Shown: positions 26,901-36,944, counted from the stretch's first letter. The stretch is DNA of 64,000 bases from Archangiaceae bacterium (GCA_016714225.1 JADJNS010000027.1:124001-188000), one strand, 5' to 3'. Numbers and translations are program-made. The notes: a model not told the origin generated them from the letters alone.

Positions 26901-27989
26901 ATGGTAGAGCGCGCGTTGCGAGTGTCGGCCGTCGAGTTGAAACAGCTCCGCAAGGCTTTCGGGACCAACCCGATCGTGAAGGGCGTCGACCTGCACGTCG
27001 AGGCGGGCGAGTTTCTGGTGATGGTGGGGCCGTCGGGCTGCGGCAAGTCGACCCTGCTGCGGCTGATCGCCGGGCTCGAGACCGCCGACTCGGGTGAGAT
27101 CGTCTTCGACGGCAGGCGGGTCAATGATCTGCCGCCGCGCGACCGCGACGTGGGCATGGTGTTTCAGAGCTACGCGCTCTACCCGCACATGACGGTGCGC
27201 GAGAACCTGGCGTTCGGGCTCACCTTGAGGGGCATGCCGCCCGCAGAGATCGAGCGGCGGGTCGGCGAGGCGGCGCAGATGCTCGAGCTGCAGCCCCTGC
27301 TGCAGCGGCGGCCGAAAGAGCTCTCGGGCGGGCAGCGGCAGCGGGTGGCGATGGGGCGGGTGATCGTCCGGCGGCCGAAGCTGTTCTTGTTCGACGAGCC
27401 GCTGTCGAACCTCGACACCGCGCTGCGGGTGCAGATGCGGGGTGAGCTGGCCACGCTGCACCGGCGGCTGGGGACGACGATGATCTACGTCACCCACGAC
27501 CAGGTCGAGGCGATGACGCTCGCGACCCGGGTGGCGGTGTTCAACGGCGGCGTGCTGCAGCAGCTGGGGCCGCCGCTCGAGCTGTACCACCGGCCGGCGA
27601 ACCGGTTCGTCGCGCAGTTTCTCGGGTCGCCTTCGATGAACGTGCTTCCGGCGCGCAGAGACGGCGCTCTGATCAAGGGCGCTGGCTTCGAGCTCGCGGC
27701 TCCGCCCGGGCTCGAGGCGGGTGGCGAGGTGCTGGTCGGCTTGCGGCCTCAAGATCTTCAGGTCGGGGCCGACGGGCCGCTGAGCGGTACGGTGACCTCG
27801 GTCGAGCGCCTCGGGTTCGATGGGTACGCGTATTTGAGCTCCGAGGCCGGGGCGCTGGCGGCCCGGTTCGAGGGTGAGATCGAGGTCGGGGCGAAGGTGA
27901 AGGTGCGCGCGGTGGGTGATGCGCTGCATGTCTTCAGTGCTGATGGGGCTGCTGCGCTGCGGCACCCTTTGAACGCTCGCGCTCACTGA
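26901..27989 (+). CDS. Sugar ABC transporter ATP-binding protein (MalK/UgpC type)
   Basis: 362 residues. Walker A GPSGCGKST (residues 43-51), Q-loop VFQSYALYPHM, signature LSGGQRQR (~142), Walker B LFLFDEP (~163) and H-loop VTHDQ (~197) are complete. The C-terminal region (residues ~240-360, MNVLPAR ... GLRPQDLQ) is the MalK-type TOBE/MOI domain. It should energise import of maltodextrins by the MalF-type fusion and MalG encoded 14 kb away, as these are the only sugar permeases in the window. That pairing is inferred. Confidence 0.93.
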   Translation: MVERALRVSAVELKQLRKAFGTNPIVKGVDLHVEAGEFLVMVGPSGCGKSTLLRLIAGLETADSGEIVFDGRRVNDLPPRDRDVGMVFQSYALYPHMTVRENLAFGLTLRGMPPAEIERRVGEAAQMLELQPLLQRRPKELSGGQRQRVAMGRVIVRRPKLFLFDEPLSNLDTALRVQMRGELATLHRRLGTTMIYVTHDQVEAMTLATRVAVFNGGVLQQLGPPLELYHRPANRFVAQFLGSPSMNVLPARRDGALIKGAGFELAAPPGLEAGGEVLVGLRPQDLQVGADGPLSGTVTSVERLGFDGYAYLSSEAGALAARFEGEIEVGAKVKVRAVGDALHVFSADGAAALRHPLNARAH

Positions 27990-28075
27990 TCGGGCTGCGG
28001 GCTTCGGGCTTCGACCTACCGGGGACGGGTCGCCGGGCGCGGGCGCGGGCATGTCGCCTCGGCGCCTTGCCACCT

Positions 28076-28573
28076 CTACTTGTGCTGCTTGACCGCCTTG
28101 GCTCGCGCTTTGAGCGCTGACACCGAGCTCGCTTTTGCGTCGTCTGCCGCCGGCGCCGGCGCGGGCTCGGCCGCTACTTCTGTTGGCGCTGCGAGCGAGG
28201 TCACCACCGCTTTCACTGCCGGGGCCAGCGCCACCAGCGCGGCGGCGATCATGAAGCCCACGCCGACCTTCATGCGCGTGTAGTTGATCGGGGTCGACGT
28301 CACCGGCTCTTCGGGGGCCGCGACCACCGGCACGGCGATCGCCGGTGCCTTGGGCGCGGTCTCGCTCTGCGTCGGCTCGTCGTCGTCGCTCACCACCGGC
28401 GCGTGGGCCATGGTTCGCGCTTCTTGCGACGTCGAGCGGCGGTGGTTCACCGTCGGGCGCGCTCTTCCGTCACCCTGCAAGGCGGGGTGCTCGGGGTCGG
28501 TCACTGCCGCGTGCGTCGGAGCGACCTTCGCGTTCTTCGAACCGCGCCGACTGGCCTGCCGCTCGAGTGCCAT
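28076..28573 (-). CDS. Single-pass membrane protein with Pro/Ala-rich flanks, unknown
   Basis: 165 residues from ATG 28573. The first 100 residues are hydrophilic with an acidic DDDEPTQSE patch and a Pro/Ala/Val linker. One membrane helix lies at about residues 102-124 (VGVGFMIAAALVALAPAV). The C-terminal tail ends in a Lys-rich segment. The 86-bp gap to the malK-type gene on the right end is convergent. I do not recognise the family. Confidence 0.55.
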   Translation of the reverse strand: MALERQASRRGSKNAKVAPTHAAVTDPEHPALQGDGRARPTVNHRRSTSQEARTMAHAPVVSDDDEPTQSETAPKAPAIAVPVVAAPEEPVTSTPINYTRMKVGVGFMIAAALVALAPAVKAVVTSLAAPTEVAAEPAPAPAADDAKASSVSALKARAKAVKQHK

Positions 28574-28633
28574 GGGTGAGGCGGTGATTAGCAAGCCCCC
28601 GCCCCGCGCCACAAGTCGGCCCCCTCCGAGGCG

Positions 28634-31099
28634 TCAGTTCGGGGCGACCACCACGATCGAGCGGGGCGCCACGGAGTACTGGCCGTTGGGCAACACCAGC
28701 GGCGCATCGAGGGTGATGTTCTGCGAGGTGCGCAGGGGCAGCTGGTTCTGGTTCAGGTACGCCGCGGTGTCGAAGAACTTCTGGGTGTCGATCAGCCGCT
28801 TCCACTGGCCGCCGCCCAGGTTGAACGTCACCGCGGTGTCGTTCATGTTGATCAGCACGGCCAGCTTGCCGGGGAACGAGATCATCAGGTTCCTCGAGCT
28901 CCAGTCGGTGGCGCCTCCAGTGGGCGACTTCCACTCGAGGGCGATCGAGTCCCAATCGGTCGCGGCGAACTGCTCGGAGTGCTCTTTGCGAAACCGGGTG
29001 ATGTGCTTCACGAAGTCGAACATGCGCACCCGCTCGTCGCGGCTCTCCCACGCGCCCCAGTCGTGCCACGAGTACGGGTTGTCGGCTTCGGGCGTGTACG
29101 TGTTGTTGTTGCCCAGCTGGGTGCGCAGCCACTCGTCGCCGCCGTAGAGCATCGGGGTGCCCTGCGAGATCATCATCAGGGTGAAGAAGTTGCGCATCAT
29201 CTGGCGCTTGGTGTCTTCGTCGCCCCAGTTCTTCGAGCGGTTGTCGTCGGTGCCGCTCTTCTTCGACTCGTCACAGAACGAGCTGAGCGGCGCGGTGCAG
29301 CAGATCGGGTTGAGCGGCGAGCAGTCGTTCACCTTACGGTCGTACGAGACCAGGTCGTACATGGTGAAGCCGTCGTGAATGGTGACGAAGTTGATCGCGT
29401 GGTACGGCCGCCGCCCGTTGCCCTTGTAGAGCTTCGAGGTGCCGGTGAGCACGTTGCCGCCGTCGATGTCGCGGTTCGAGATGCCCCAGTCGAGGTTCAC
29501 GAACGAGCGCGCCCAGTCGCGGAACCAGCCGTTCCACTCGCCCCAGCCCACGTTGGTGCGGGTGTTCGAGCGCGGAAACTGCCCCACCGGGAAGCCGCCC
29601 GCGCCCCACGCCTCGGCGATGATGCGGGTGTTCGCCGCCAGCAGCACCGGGTCGTCGATGATGTCTTGCACCACCGTGGTCGCCGCGTCGAACTGAATGC
29701 CACCGCCGCCCATCGCCGACGTCGGGCAGCCGTCGTAGGCCAGATCTTTCGCGCCCAGCGCGGGAGCGAGGTCGAAGCGGTACCCGTCGATGTGCATCTC
29801 GCGCACCCAGTAGCGCAGCGAGTCGATGATCAGCTGCCTCATCGGGGTGTTGTTGCACCGCATGGTGTTGCCCACCGCCGTGTAGTCGCAGTACTCGCGG
29901 CCGTTCGTCGGAGGCAGCGCGTAGTACGACGCGTTGTCGATGCCGCGGTAGCTGAAGAGCGAGGCGATCTCCTGGGGGTCGAGGTTCCACGGGGCGCTAC
30001 CGCTCTGCTGGTAGATCTTCTCGCGCCACAGCCCGCCCTCGCCGCTGTGGTTGAAGACGATGTCGACCAGCACCTCGATGCCGCGCTTGTGCAGCTCTTC
30101 GACCATCCACTTGAACTCGTCGATCACCTCTTCGCGCTCGCGGCGCGACGCGTACGAGAGCTCGGGGGCGAAGAACGAGAGCGTGTTGTAGCCCCAGTAC
30201 CCGCCGTCGAGCGGCTTCTCGAACGGAGGCAGCACCTCGATGGCGGTGATGCCCAGCTCCTTGAAGTAGTCGGCCTTCTCACCGAAGCCGCGGTACGTGC
30301 CGGGGTGCACCACCCCGCTCGCCGAGTTGGCGGTGAAGCCCTTGGGGTGCACCTCGTAGATGATCAGATCGTTCCACCGGTGGCCGACCCAGTTCTCGTC
30401 TTTGCGCGCCTCGCGAAACGCGGTCTCGGCCTCGCCCCAGACGTACTTCGAGCGAACGATCACGCACTTCGCCGAGGCCCCGTAGGTCGACTGGGTGCGG
30501 TACGGGCCGGTGCCCAGCGACCCCTTCGACCAGTCGTGATCGCGGGTGAACGCCTTGCAGTACGGGTCGAACAGCAGCTTGTTGGGGTTGAAGCGGTTGC
30601 CGGCGAAGTCGACGTCGGCCACGAAGCCCAGCGCGCTGCCCGGGTACCAGTTCTGGTCGTACTTCCAGTTGGGGCCCCAGGCCACGTAGCCGTACGCCTG
30701 ACCCAGGCCGACGCCCTCGACGAACACGTTCCACACGTCGCCCTGGCGCGCCAGCTCGAAGGTGCGGGTGGGCTGCTCGGCGTCGGCGTGGTCGAACAAC
30801 AACAGCTGCACCTTCTCGGCGCGCTGCGAGTAGAGCGCGAAGTTCACGCCGCGCTGCACGCCCTCGGCGTCGGTCACCACCGACGCACCGAGAAACTTCA
30901 GGCCGCGAATGCCGTCGGGGGTGATGGCCACCTTCTGGGGCGCGTCGCTCGAGGCGTCGTAGAGCGCCGGCGGCACGTCGACCACCATGTCGTCGGGCGG
31001 CAGCTCGCTCGACTTGTACAGGCGAGGTCGATCGTCCGACGCGCAGCCCACCGCCACCACCAACAGCACCATCGAGACGAACGAGAACGAACGCGTCAT
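28634..31099 (-). CDS. Secreted isoamylase/pullulanase-type GH13 debranching lipoprotein
   Basis: 821 residues. The signal peptide ends in the lipobox VAVGC. A CBM48-like N-terminal domain ([20 protein letters not shown] ... YGYVAWGP) precedes the barrel. GH13 regions: [23 protein letters not shown] (nucleophile Asp); [10 protein letters not shown] (Glu); [14 protein letters not shown] (Asp). The last is the isoamylase/GlgX-type HDGFTL motif. It should cut alpha-1,6 branches of amylopectin or glycogen outside the cytoplasm. The start overlaps the upstream amylase stop (ATGA). Confidence 0.92.
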   Translation of the reverse strand: MTRSFSFVSMVLLVVAVGCASDDRPRLYKSSELPPDDMVVDVPPALYDASSDAPQKVAITPDGIRGLKFLGASVVTDAEGVQRGVNFALYSQRAEKVQLLLFDHADAEQPTRTFELARQGDVWNVFVEGVGLGQAYGYVAWGPNWKYDQNWYPGSALGFVADVDFAGNRFNPNKLLFDPYCKAFTRDHDWSKGSLGTGPYRTQSTYGASAKCVIVRSKYVWGEAETAFREARKDENWVGHRWNDLIIYEVHPKGFTANSASGVVHPGTYRGFGEKADYFKELGITAIEVLPPFEKPLDGGYWGYNTLSFFAPELSYASRREREEVIDEFKWMVEELHKRGIEVLVDIVFNHSGEGGLWREKIYQQSGSAPWNLDPQEIASLFSYRGIDNASYYALPPTNGREYCDYTAVGNTMRCNNTPMRQLIIDSLRYWVREMHIDGYRFDLAPALGAKDLAYDGCPTSAMGGGGIQFDAATTVVQDIIDDPVLLAANTRIIAEAWGAGGFPVGQFPRSNTRTNVGWGEWNGWFRDWARSFVNLDWGISNRDIDGGNVLTGTSKLYKGNGRRPYHAINFVTIHDGFTMYDLVSYDRKVNDCSPLNPICCTAPLSSFCDESKKSGTDDNRSKNWGDEDTKRQMMRNFFTLMMISQGTPMLYGGDEWLRTQLGNNNTYTPEADNPYSWHDWGAWESRDERVRMFDFVKHITRFRKEHSEQFAATDWDSIALEWKSPTGGATDWSSRNLMISFPGKLAVLINMNDTAVTFNLGGGQWKRLIDTQKFFDTAAYLNQNQLPLRTSQNITLDAPLVLPNGQYSVAPRSIVVVAPN

Positions 31100-33234
31100 T
31101 TGAAGCTCAAGATCACGGCACCGCGCGCCGGCACGTCGACGGTGAACGAAGAATTCGAGAACGGGCGCTCGACGCCGGTCAGCTCTTCTCGCAGGGTGCC
31201 CTGCGACCAGCCCAGCGAAGCGGGAAAGGCGAGGCCCACGTTGGTCCACGTGTTGCCGGTGAGGTTCAGCACCACCACCGCGCTGTGGTGAGGGTCGACG
31301 TCGGTGCGGGCGTAGGCGTAGAGGTTGCCTTTGCCCTGGCCCCAGTTCTCTTCGTTGCACCACAAGTCCTGCAGAGGCCCGCGGCGCAGGCCGCGCAGCT
31401 TCGCGCGCGCCGCCAGCAGCTTCTGCATGCGCTCGAGCTGCCCGCGCTGCTCGGGCAGGTAGGTGGCCGCCTGGTTCATCATGTGGCGGTTGTCGGGGTC
31501 GGCCCCGCCCCACTCTCCGTACTCGTCGCCGTAATAGACGAGCGGCACGCCGGGAATCGTCATCAGGTTCTCGAAGGCGAGAAACAGCCGGTCGTACGGC
31601 ACCTGGCCCGACGGTGCGCCGGGCAGGTTGTCCCACTGGTTGCCCTGCCGGTCGCGGTTGGCCGGGTCGGCCTTGGTGATGAAGCGCGCCACGTCGTGGT
31701 TGCCCACGAAGTCGACCATCATCGCGTCGCCGAAGTCGGCGAGGTTGCCGGCGGTGCTGTTCTTCACCAGCTGCAGGCCCTGATCGTCGCGCGCGAACAC
31801 CGTCTCGGGCACCGACATGAACAGGGGAAAGTTGAGCTGCGCGTCGAGCCGGTTGGGGCCGATCGACTTCTTGATGGCCCCCGAGTCGCCGGTGAAGTTC
31901 TCACCGAACATGAAGTAGTCGGTGCCGCCGTTCTCGAAGCGCGAGCGCACCGCGTTGGTGAGGTTGACGATGGCGGCGTCTTCGACGTGCTTCACCGCGT
32001 CGACGCGAATGCCGTCGAGGTCGAACGTCTCGATCCACCACACCATGTCCGAGACCAGCTGATCCGACGCCTGGTTGTTGGTCCAGTCGATGTCGGGCAT
32101 GTAGTCGCGGAAGAGGCAGGTCAGGGCGGCGTTGTCCCACCCGCAGGCGTCCGAGCTGCCGCAGTTGCAGCCGGTGCGGAACCAGCTCTTCTTGGCCGGG
32201 TCCTGGAAGTACTCGTGGTCGGCGTGCACGTGGTTGAGCACCGCGTCCATCACGATGCGAATGCCGTGGCGGTGGGCCTCGCGCACCATCGACTTCAACG
32301 CCGCGTCTCCGCCGAAGCGCGGGTCGACCTGGCGGGCCTTCACCGGCCAGTAGCCGTGGTACCCCGAGATCGAGTGCACCCCGTCGTCGCTGAAGATGCG
32401 GGTGGGCTGCGTCTGCCACGGCGCCAGCCAGATCGCCTTGATGTGCAGCGCATCGAAGTAGCCCTCGCGAATCGCTGCCTCGACGCCCTGCAGATCTCCG
32501 CCCCGAAAGCCGGCGGTGGCCGCGCCGGGCGCGTCGTTGCCCGGGTCGCCGTTGCGGAAGCGATCGATCAGCAGCATGTACATCGGCGAGTCTCTGAAGC
32601 TGAAGCGCTCGGCCTCGACCCAGAAGGGCAAGAGCAGCGGGTCGGCGCCGCCGGTGGCGGTGACCTTGGCGGTGTACTTGCCCGGCGACAGCCCCGACTC
32701 GGAGTACGTGGCGGTGCCCCCGCTCACCTCGACGGTGCGGCTGAGCTGGGTGCCGTCGGGCAGCGTGAGCTGAACCTCGACGCTCGCGGCGAGCGACACC
32801 GACAGCCCCACCGAGAACGCGCCGCCCTGGTTGGTGAGCGTGCCCTCTTGCACCGTCACCCGGGGCTTCTTGCAGTCGGCCACGTCGACGGCGCCCCAGG
32901 GGCGACCGTTCACGTAGCGCACCGCCCTCACCTGGGCATCGGTGACCTCGGCGCCGTTCTCGAGAAACGCGTAGGCCCAGCGCCCGGGCGGCACGGTGAA
33001 GGTGCCCGACCAGTTGCCGCTGCCGCTCGAGTCGCTCATCGGCTGCGATTGGCGATCGAACGCGTTCCACTCTCCGACCAGGGTCACGCTCGAGGCCGAG
33101 GCCAGCGCGTGGTGGCTGAAGGTCGTGGGGCAGCCCTCGAGGTGGGGCATGCCCGAATCGACCGGGGTCATCTCGGGCGGCTTGCACGCCGCGCTCGCGA
33201 CGACCAACCCACAACAGAGCAGCAGCGACCGCAC
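31096..33234 (-). CDS. Secreted GH13 alpha-amylase lipoprotein
   Basis: 712 residues from GTG 33234, chosen because it puts a compact signal peptide (VRSLLLCCGLVVASAAC) at the start; an ATG at 33297 is possible. An N-terminal CBM48-like domain (VTLVGEWNAFD) and a second beta domain precede the barrel. GH13 regions: MDAVLNHVHADH; DGIRVDAVKHVED (nucleophile); FMFGENFTGD (Glu); VDFVGNHDVARF (Asp). Several extra cysteines (CNCGSSDACGWD) suggest disulfides in the exported protein. It forms an operon with the debranching enzyme. Confidence 0.92.
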   Translation of the reverse strand: MRSLLLCCGLVVASAACKPPEMTPVDSGMPHLEGCPTTFSHHALASASSVTLVGEWNAFDRQSQPMSDSSGSGNWSGTFTVPPGRWAYAFLENGAEVTDAQVRAVRYVNGRPWGAVDVADCKKPRVTVQEGTLTNQGGAFSVGLSVSLAASVEVQLTLPDGTQLSRTVEVSGGTATYSESGLSPGKYTAKVTATGGADPLLLPFWVEAERFSFRDSPMYMLLIDRFRNGDPGNDAPGAATAGFRGGDLQGVEAAIREGYFDALHIKAIWLAPWQTQPTRIFSDDGVHSISGYHGYWPVKARQVDPRFGGDAALKSMVREAHRHGIRIVMDAVLNHVHADHEYFQDPAKKSWFRTGCNCGSSDACGWDNAALTCLFRDYMPDIDWTNNQASDQLVSDMVWWIETFDLDGIRVDAVKHVEDAAIVNLTNAVRSRFENGGTDYFMFGENFTGDSGAIKKSIGPNRLDAQLNFPLFMSVPETVFARDDQGLQLVKNSTAGNLADFGDAMMVDFVGNHDVARFITKADPANRDRQGNQWDNLPGAPSGQVPYDRLFLAFENLMTIPGVPLVYYGDEYGEWGGADPDNRHMMNQAATYLPEQRGQLERMQKLLAARAKLRGLRRGPLQDLWCNEENWGQGKGNLYAYARTDVDPHHSAVVVLNLTGNTWTNVGLAFPASLGWSQGTLREELTGVERPFSNSSFTVDVPARGAVILSFK

Positions 33235-33310
33235 GGGCCCGCACGCGTACCGCACGCGCGCGGCCAATATCAACCCGGGGCCACAAGCCACTGCCAACTC
33301 CTCTTGGTTT

Positions 33311-34030
33311 TCAGTTCCAGCCGACCGGGTCGTTGTCGCGATCGAAGTCGGCCTGAATCGCCGACCGGTTGAGCCAGTACTCCGACTCAGGCTTGAAGAT
33401 GACGTAGTAGCTGCCGCCCATCGGCACCATCAAGATGTCGATTCCGGGGGGCATCTCATTGCCCGAGTAGCTCTGGAGCACCTTCTTGCCGGCGAACGCC
33501 GCGAAGGGAATCTCGAGCTGAAACTCGTACTTTCCGTACCAGGTCTCGGGCTTGGTCGAGGTGTAGAAGCCGTCGCCGTAGACCTGACCGTGCGCGCCGC
33601 CGGCGTTCTTGCGCATGGTGATCTTGGTCTTCACGCCCGGAATGCCCCACTCGGTGGCGGTGTGGTGGAACACCCGCAGCGAGCCGTCGCCGCTGATCTT
33701 CAGCTTCTCGGTGAGAAACGCCTGCGCGTCGTAGATGGTGCCGTTCTTCCACTGGGTGCCGACCAGCGGAGCCGGCGCCGCGGCGGGAACCGGCGTCGCC
33801 ACTCCGCTCACCGGCGCCGGAGCTGCCGGGGCCGGGGGAGTGAAGGTGGCCGCAGGAGCCGCGGGAGCCGCCGGCGGCGCGGCGGCGGCGGGCTTCGCGG
33901 CCGGCTTCGGAGCGCTGAGGCCCAGCGCACGCGCGGCGGTCGAGGCCGCAGTGCGAACGCGACGGCTCACCGAGCGCTTCGGCTTGCGGGGGGTGGTGGT
34001 GCTGCTGCCTGAACTCGAGACTCGTGCCAT
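33311..34030 (-). CDS. Protein with basic Ala/Pro-rich tail and unknown conserved domain, paralogue 1
   Basis: 239 residues. Residues 1-~90 are low complexity (Ser/Arg/Lys first, then Ala/Pro-rich). Residues ~95-239 form a compact domain shared with the next gene: GTIYDAQ, LRVFHH, PGVKT, GFYTSTKPETWYGKYEFQL, GKKV, IFKP, WLN and a C-terminal DNDPVGWN. No signal peptide is visible. I do not recognise the domain. It lies 77 bp upstream of the amylase gene on the same strand. Confidence 0.75.
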   Translation of the reverse strand: MARVSSSGSSTTTPRKPKRSVSRRVRTAASTAARALGLSAPKPAAKPAAAAPPAAPAAPAATFTPPAPAAPAPVSGVATPVPAAAPAPLVGTQWKNGTIYDAQAFLTEKLKISGDGSLRVFHHTATEWGIPGVKTKITMRKNAGGAHGQVYGDGFYTSTKPETWYGKYEFQLEIPFAAFAGKKVLQSYSGNEMPPGIDILMVPMGGSYYVIFKPESEYWLNRSAIQADFDRDNDPVGWN

Positions 34031-34037
34031 TGTCTTT

Positions 34038-34730
34038 TTAGCTCCAGCCCATGACTTCGTCGTCGGCATCCCAATCTGCGGTGGTCGCCGACTCGTTGAG
34101 CCAGGCGTCATCGCCCGGCTTGAAGATGAACCACTTCGCCTGATTTGCGGTCGACGAGTAGGGGTTGGTGACCACCACGATGTGCACTCCGTCGGGCATC
34201 GGGTCGCGGTACTTGCCGTACGCCACCTCGATCACCTTCTTGCCCTTGAACGCCTTCACCGGAAACCCGAGCTGAAACTCTTTTCGCCCGTACAGGGTGT
34301 CGGGCTCGGTCGCCGTGTAGAAGCCGGTGTTGAACAGGCCGCGCGAGTGGCTGGTGCTCACCCAGGTCTTCTCGCCGGGCACCGCGCCGGGCCACACCTG
34401 CGACTCGTGGTGGAAGAGGCGCAGCTCGCCCTTGGGCCCCAGGCCGAGGCGGTCGGCGATCCACTCCTGGGCGTCGTAGATGGTGCCGATGGCGTGCGCA
34501 GTGCCGGTGAGCGGCTTCGGCGCGGCGGGCGGGTCGGCCGTCACTCCGGCGACCGCAGGTGGCGTCGCGGCCTTCGCCGCGGTGAAGGTCGACTTCGCGG
34601 CGGCGGCGGGCTTCTTGGCGCGCGTGCTCGGCTTCTTCGCAGCGGCGGTGCGCTTCGGTTTGGCGGCGGGCGCAGCGGGGGTCTGACGCGCTTTTTTTGG
34701 GGTCGCGCTGGTCGCCTGAGTGGTCGTCAT
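34038..34730 (-). CDS. Protein with histone-H1-like tail and unknown conserved domain, paralogue 2
   Basis: 230 residues. The first 60 residues are rich in Ala, Lys, Pro and Thr (PKKARQTPAAPAAKPKRTAA), like histone H1 or AlgP tails that bind DNA or polyanions. Residues ~85-230 carry the same domain as its neighbour: GTIYDAQEW, LRLFHH, PGEKTW, GFYTATEPDTLYGRKEFQL, AFKGKKV, WFIFKPGDDAWLNES and DDEVMGWS. Only 7 bp separate the two genes, consistent with tandem duplication. No signal peptide is visible. Function unknown. Confidence 0.75.
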   Translation of the reverse strand: MTTTQATSATPKKARQTPAAPAAKPKRTAAAKKPSTRAKKPAAAAKSTFTAAKAATPPAVAGVTADPPAAPKPLTGTAHAIGTIYDAQEWIADRLGLGPKGELRLFHHESQVWPGAVPGEKTWVSTSHSRGLFNTGFYTATEPDTLYGRKEFQLGFPVKAFKGKKVIEVAYGKYRDPMPDGVHIVVVTNPYSSTANQAKWFIFKPGDDAWLNESATTADWDADDEVMGWS

Positions 34731-34826
34731 TTTTTGAGAATTCGGGAGGAGTGACGTGATGTTGAGACAGCGTTCGACAGCAGTTGAAGTTCGGGCTTCG
34801 CCCCGCATAAGTTGCTTCGCGAGCCG

Positions 34827-36929
34827 ATGGGTCGAGCGTCGACGACCAACAAAACGCAAGCCGTCGCAGCGAGACCCGCGCGCTTGTCGTCGACCGCGCC
34901 GGCCGCGCTGAACGTGGTCGGCCCGCTCGCCGAAGCGGCGCTGCGCGGGCAGATCTCCCACGCCAACGCCGAGTACGCGCTGCGCTACCTGCTGCGCGCC
35001 GACCCCGAGGTGGCGAAGGTGGCGAAGCGGCTGCTGCGCACGCTGACGCCGATCGCGCCGGGGCTGTTCGACGCCGCGTCGATGGCCGCGTGGGCCACCG
35101 ACCAGGTCGCGGCCGCGTCGACCCGCCAGCTGGGCCTTCGCGCCGGGCAGTACCTCTCGACGCACCTCACCAGCCGCCGCGTCACCGGCGACGTCGAGTG
35201 GCGCTATGGCCTCAAGCCCATCGACCCGCGGGGGCTGCTGGGCGCGCCGGCGCGCGGGGCGCTGTTCAACGCCACCGACATCGCGCAGGGCTACCAGGCC
35301 GCCGCGCACCCGCACTCGATGCAGAACGTGTGCGCCTACGTCGACGAGTGGCTGCCCCGCTTCGCCGCGCGCGAGCTCAAAGAGGGCAAGGCCGAGCTGT
35401 GGGTGACCGAGAGCGACCGCGACGGTGCGCTCGCGCGCGCGTTCGCCGACGGCTACTCGCAGCTGTACCGCATCGAGACTCCCGGAGCGTTCGGGCAGAA
35501 CGAGCTGTACCTGGGCATCGACCCCAAGACCGCGCGGCGCCGCTACTTCTTCGCCGAGGTGCAGGGCGACTCGTCGATCGCCACGCTGCTGCACGTGGCG
35601 GGCATCAGCGGCGCGGCCAAGGCCAACGTCAAGGTGCTCAGCGACGTCGGCGTGCGCGAGAGCTCGCAGCTGATCTCGGCGATGATGGCGCTGCAGCCCT
35701 ACGCCGGCAGCAGCCACGCCATCGTCGGCTTCAAGAACACGGTGGTGAACGAGCTGTGGCAGCGCAAGGTGCTGGGCGATCACCAGGAAGAGATCATGCA
35801 GTGGGCCGGTGAGCCGGTGGTGCGAACTCCCGGGCTGCCCCGGCACGCGCGCATGAAGGAGCTGCGCGGCATGCTCGACCGGGTGATGCTGGCGCCCCAG
35901 CCGCCGCCCGCGGCCGACGCGCTGTTCGAGGCGCTCAAGTCGCCGCAGCTGCTCACCTCGCCACGGCCCTCGGGCAACGGCGCGATGCCGTGGGACGGGG
36001 GCACGTTCACCGTGCTGACCGCCGCCGGGCAGACCGAGAAGGTGGCGCTGCTGCGCACGCCGTACGGAGACGTCGCCGGGAAGTTCGTCGACGCACTCTC
36101 GCGCCTGGGCGCCGCGCACATCGCGGTGCTGGGCACCGCGGGCGGCCTCGCGCCCCGATCGGAGATCGGGCAGCTGGTGATACCCACCGCCGTGAACGAC
36201 GATCGGGGCCAGCGCCACGCCTTCGCGAACGCGGTCGCGCCGTTCTTGAACGACGGAGCGGCCGATCGCATTCGCGAGAACGCGGTCACCGCCTCGCTGT
36301 CGACGCCGCTCAAAGAGAGCCTGGCCGAGATCGCGCGGCTGCGTGACGCGGGCAACGACGCGGTCGAGCTCGAGCTGGCCTCGATGGTCGAGACCCGGCT
36401 GGCGAAGGCCCCCAAGCTCTCGGTGGTGCTGGTGGTGTCTGACGTGCCGGGCTCTGAAGAGACCATCGAGTCGCAGGCGCCGAACGCGCTCGACGAGTCG
36501 GTGGGCGAGGCGCTCGACGGGGTGCTCGACTCGATGGGCGTCACCGAGCTGCTGATCGGGCGCAACACCGCCGCGCACTCGCTGGTGTTCACCCCGAGAA
36601 CTGCCGCCGCCGTGGTCGAGCGCGTCGAAGAGCTGGCAGCGAAGGCCGGCATACCCCTGCTCGACCGGCCCGGGTTCGTGGGCCGCGAGGTGGCCCGCCT
36701 CGACGACGCGACCATCGAGCAGCTCTCGCTGCCCGACGACGTGATTCTCGAGCACGGCAAGAACCTGGGCGACACCCTGATCGGGCTGTTCGCGCTGGCC
36801 CGCCCCTGGGAGGTGCCGGGCACCGAGGGTCAGCAGCGCCAGCCCGAGAAGTACCTCACCGCCGAGGCCACCGGGTTCGATGCCTTCGCGCTGGCGCTCG
36901 ACGAGCAGCGGCGCAAGTACCAGCGCTGA
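34827..36929 (+). CDS. 700-residue protein with a nucleoside-phosphorylase-like segment, unknown
   Basis: ATG 34827 is preferred over TTG 34812. Residues 1-~390 match nothing I know but include an ordered alpha/beta region (AELWVTESDRDGALARAFADGY). Residues ~390-590 resemble the PNP_UDP_1 fold: VALLRTPYGDVAGKFVDALS, VLGTAGGLAPRSEIGQLVIP, AVELELASMVETR and VVSDVPGSEET follow the order of a nucleoside phosphorylase. The usual small catalytic motifs are altered, so activity is uncertain. It is divergent from the tandem-paralogue pair. No signal peptide is seen. Confidence 0.8.
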   Translation: MGRASTTNKTQAVAARPARLSSTAPAALNVVGPLAEAALRGQISHANAEYALRYLLRADPEVAKVAKRLLRTLTPIAPGLFDAASMAAWATDQVAAASTRQLGLRAGQYLSTHLTSRRVTGDVEWRYGLKPIDPRGLLGAPARGALFNATDIAQGYQAAAHPHSMQNVCAYVDEWLPRFAARELKEGKAELWVTESDRDGALARAFADGYSQLYRIETPGAFGQNELYLGIDPKTARRRYFFAEVQGDSSIATLLHVAGISGAAKANVKVLSDVGVRESSQLISAMMALQPYAGSSHAIVGFKNTVVNELWQRKVLGDHQEEIMQWAGEPVVRTPGLPRHARMKELRGMLDRVMLAPQPPPAADALFEALKSPQLLTSPRPSGNGAMPWDGGTFTVLTAAGQTEKVALLRTPYGDVAGKFVDALSRLGAAHIAVLGTAGGLAPRSEIGQLVIPTAVNDDRGQRHAFANAVAPFLNDGAADRIRENAVTASLSTPLKESLAEIARLRDAGNDAVELELASMVETRLAKAPKLSVVLVVSDVPGSEETIESQAPNALDESVGEALDGVLDSMGVTELLIGRNTAAHSLVFTPRTAAAVVERVEELAAKAGIPLLDRPGFVGREVARLDDATIEQLSLPDDVILEHGKNLGDTLIGLFALARPWEVPGTEGQQRQPEKYLTAEATGFDAFALALDEQRRKYQR

Positions 36930-36944
36930 GGTCGGGCCGCCCTT

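Noticed and set aside
26532..28073. A 513-codon minus-strand frame covering the PilZ gene and the ABC ATPase
   Set aside because: Only the last 102 residues (PilZ) have a domain and a ribosome binding site; the rest is antisense to the ATPase.
34827..36929. The phosphorylase-like protein plus tandem paralogues as a proven anti-phage system
   Set aside because: No recognisable effector (nuclease, protease, pore) or defence neighbour is present; only the fold hint supports it, so it is reported as an open question instead.
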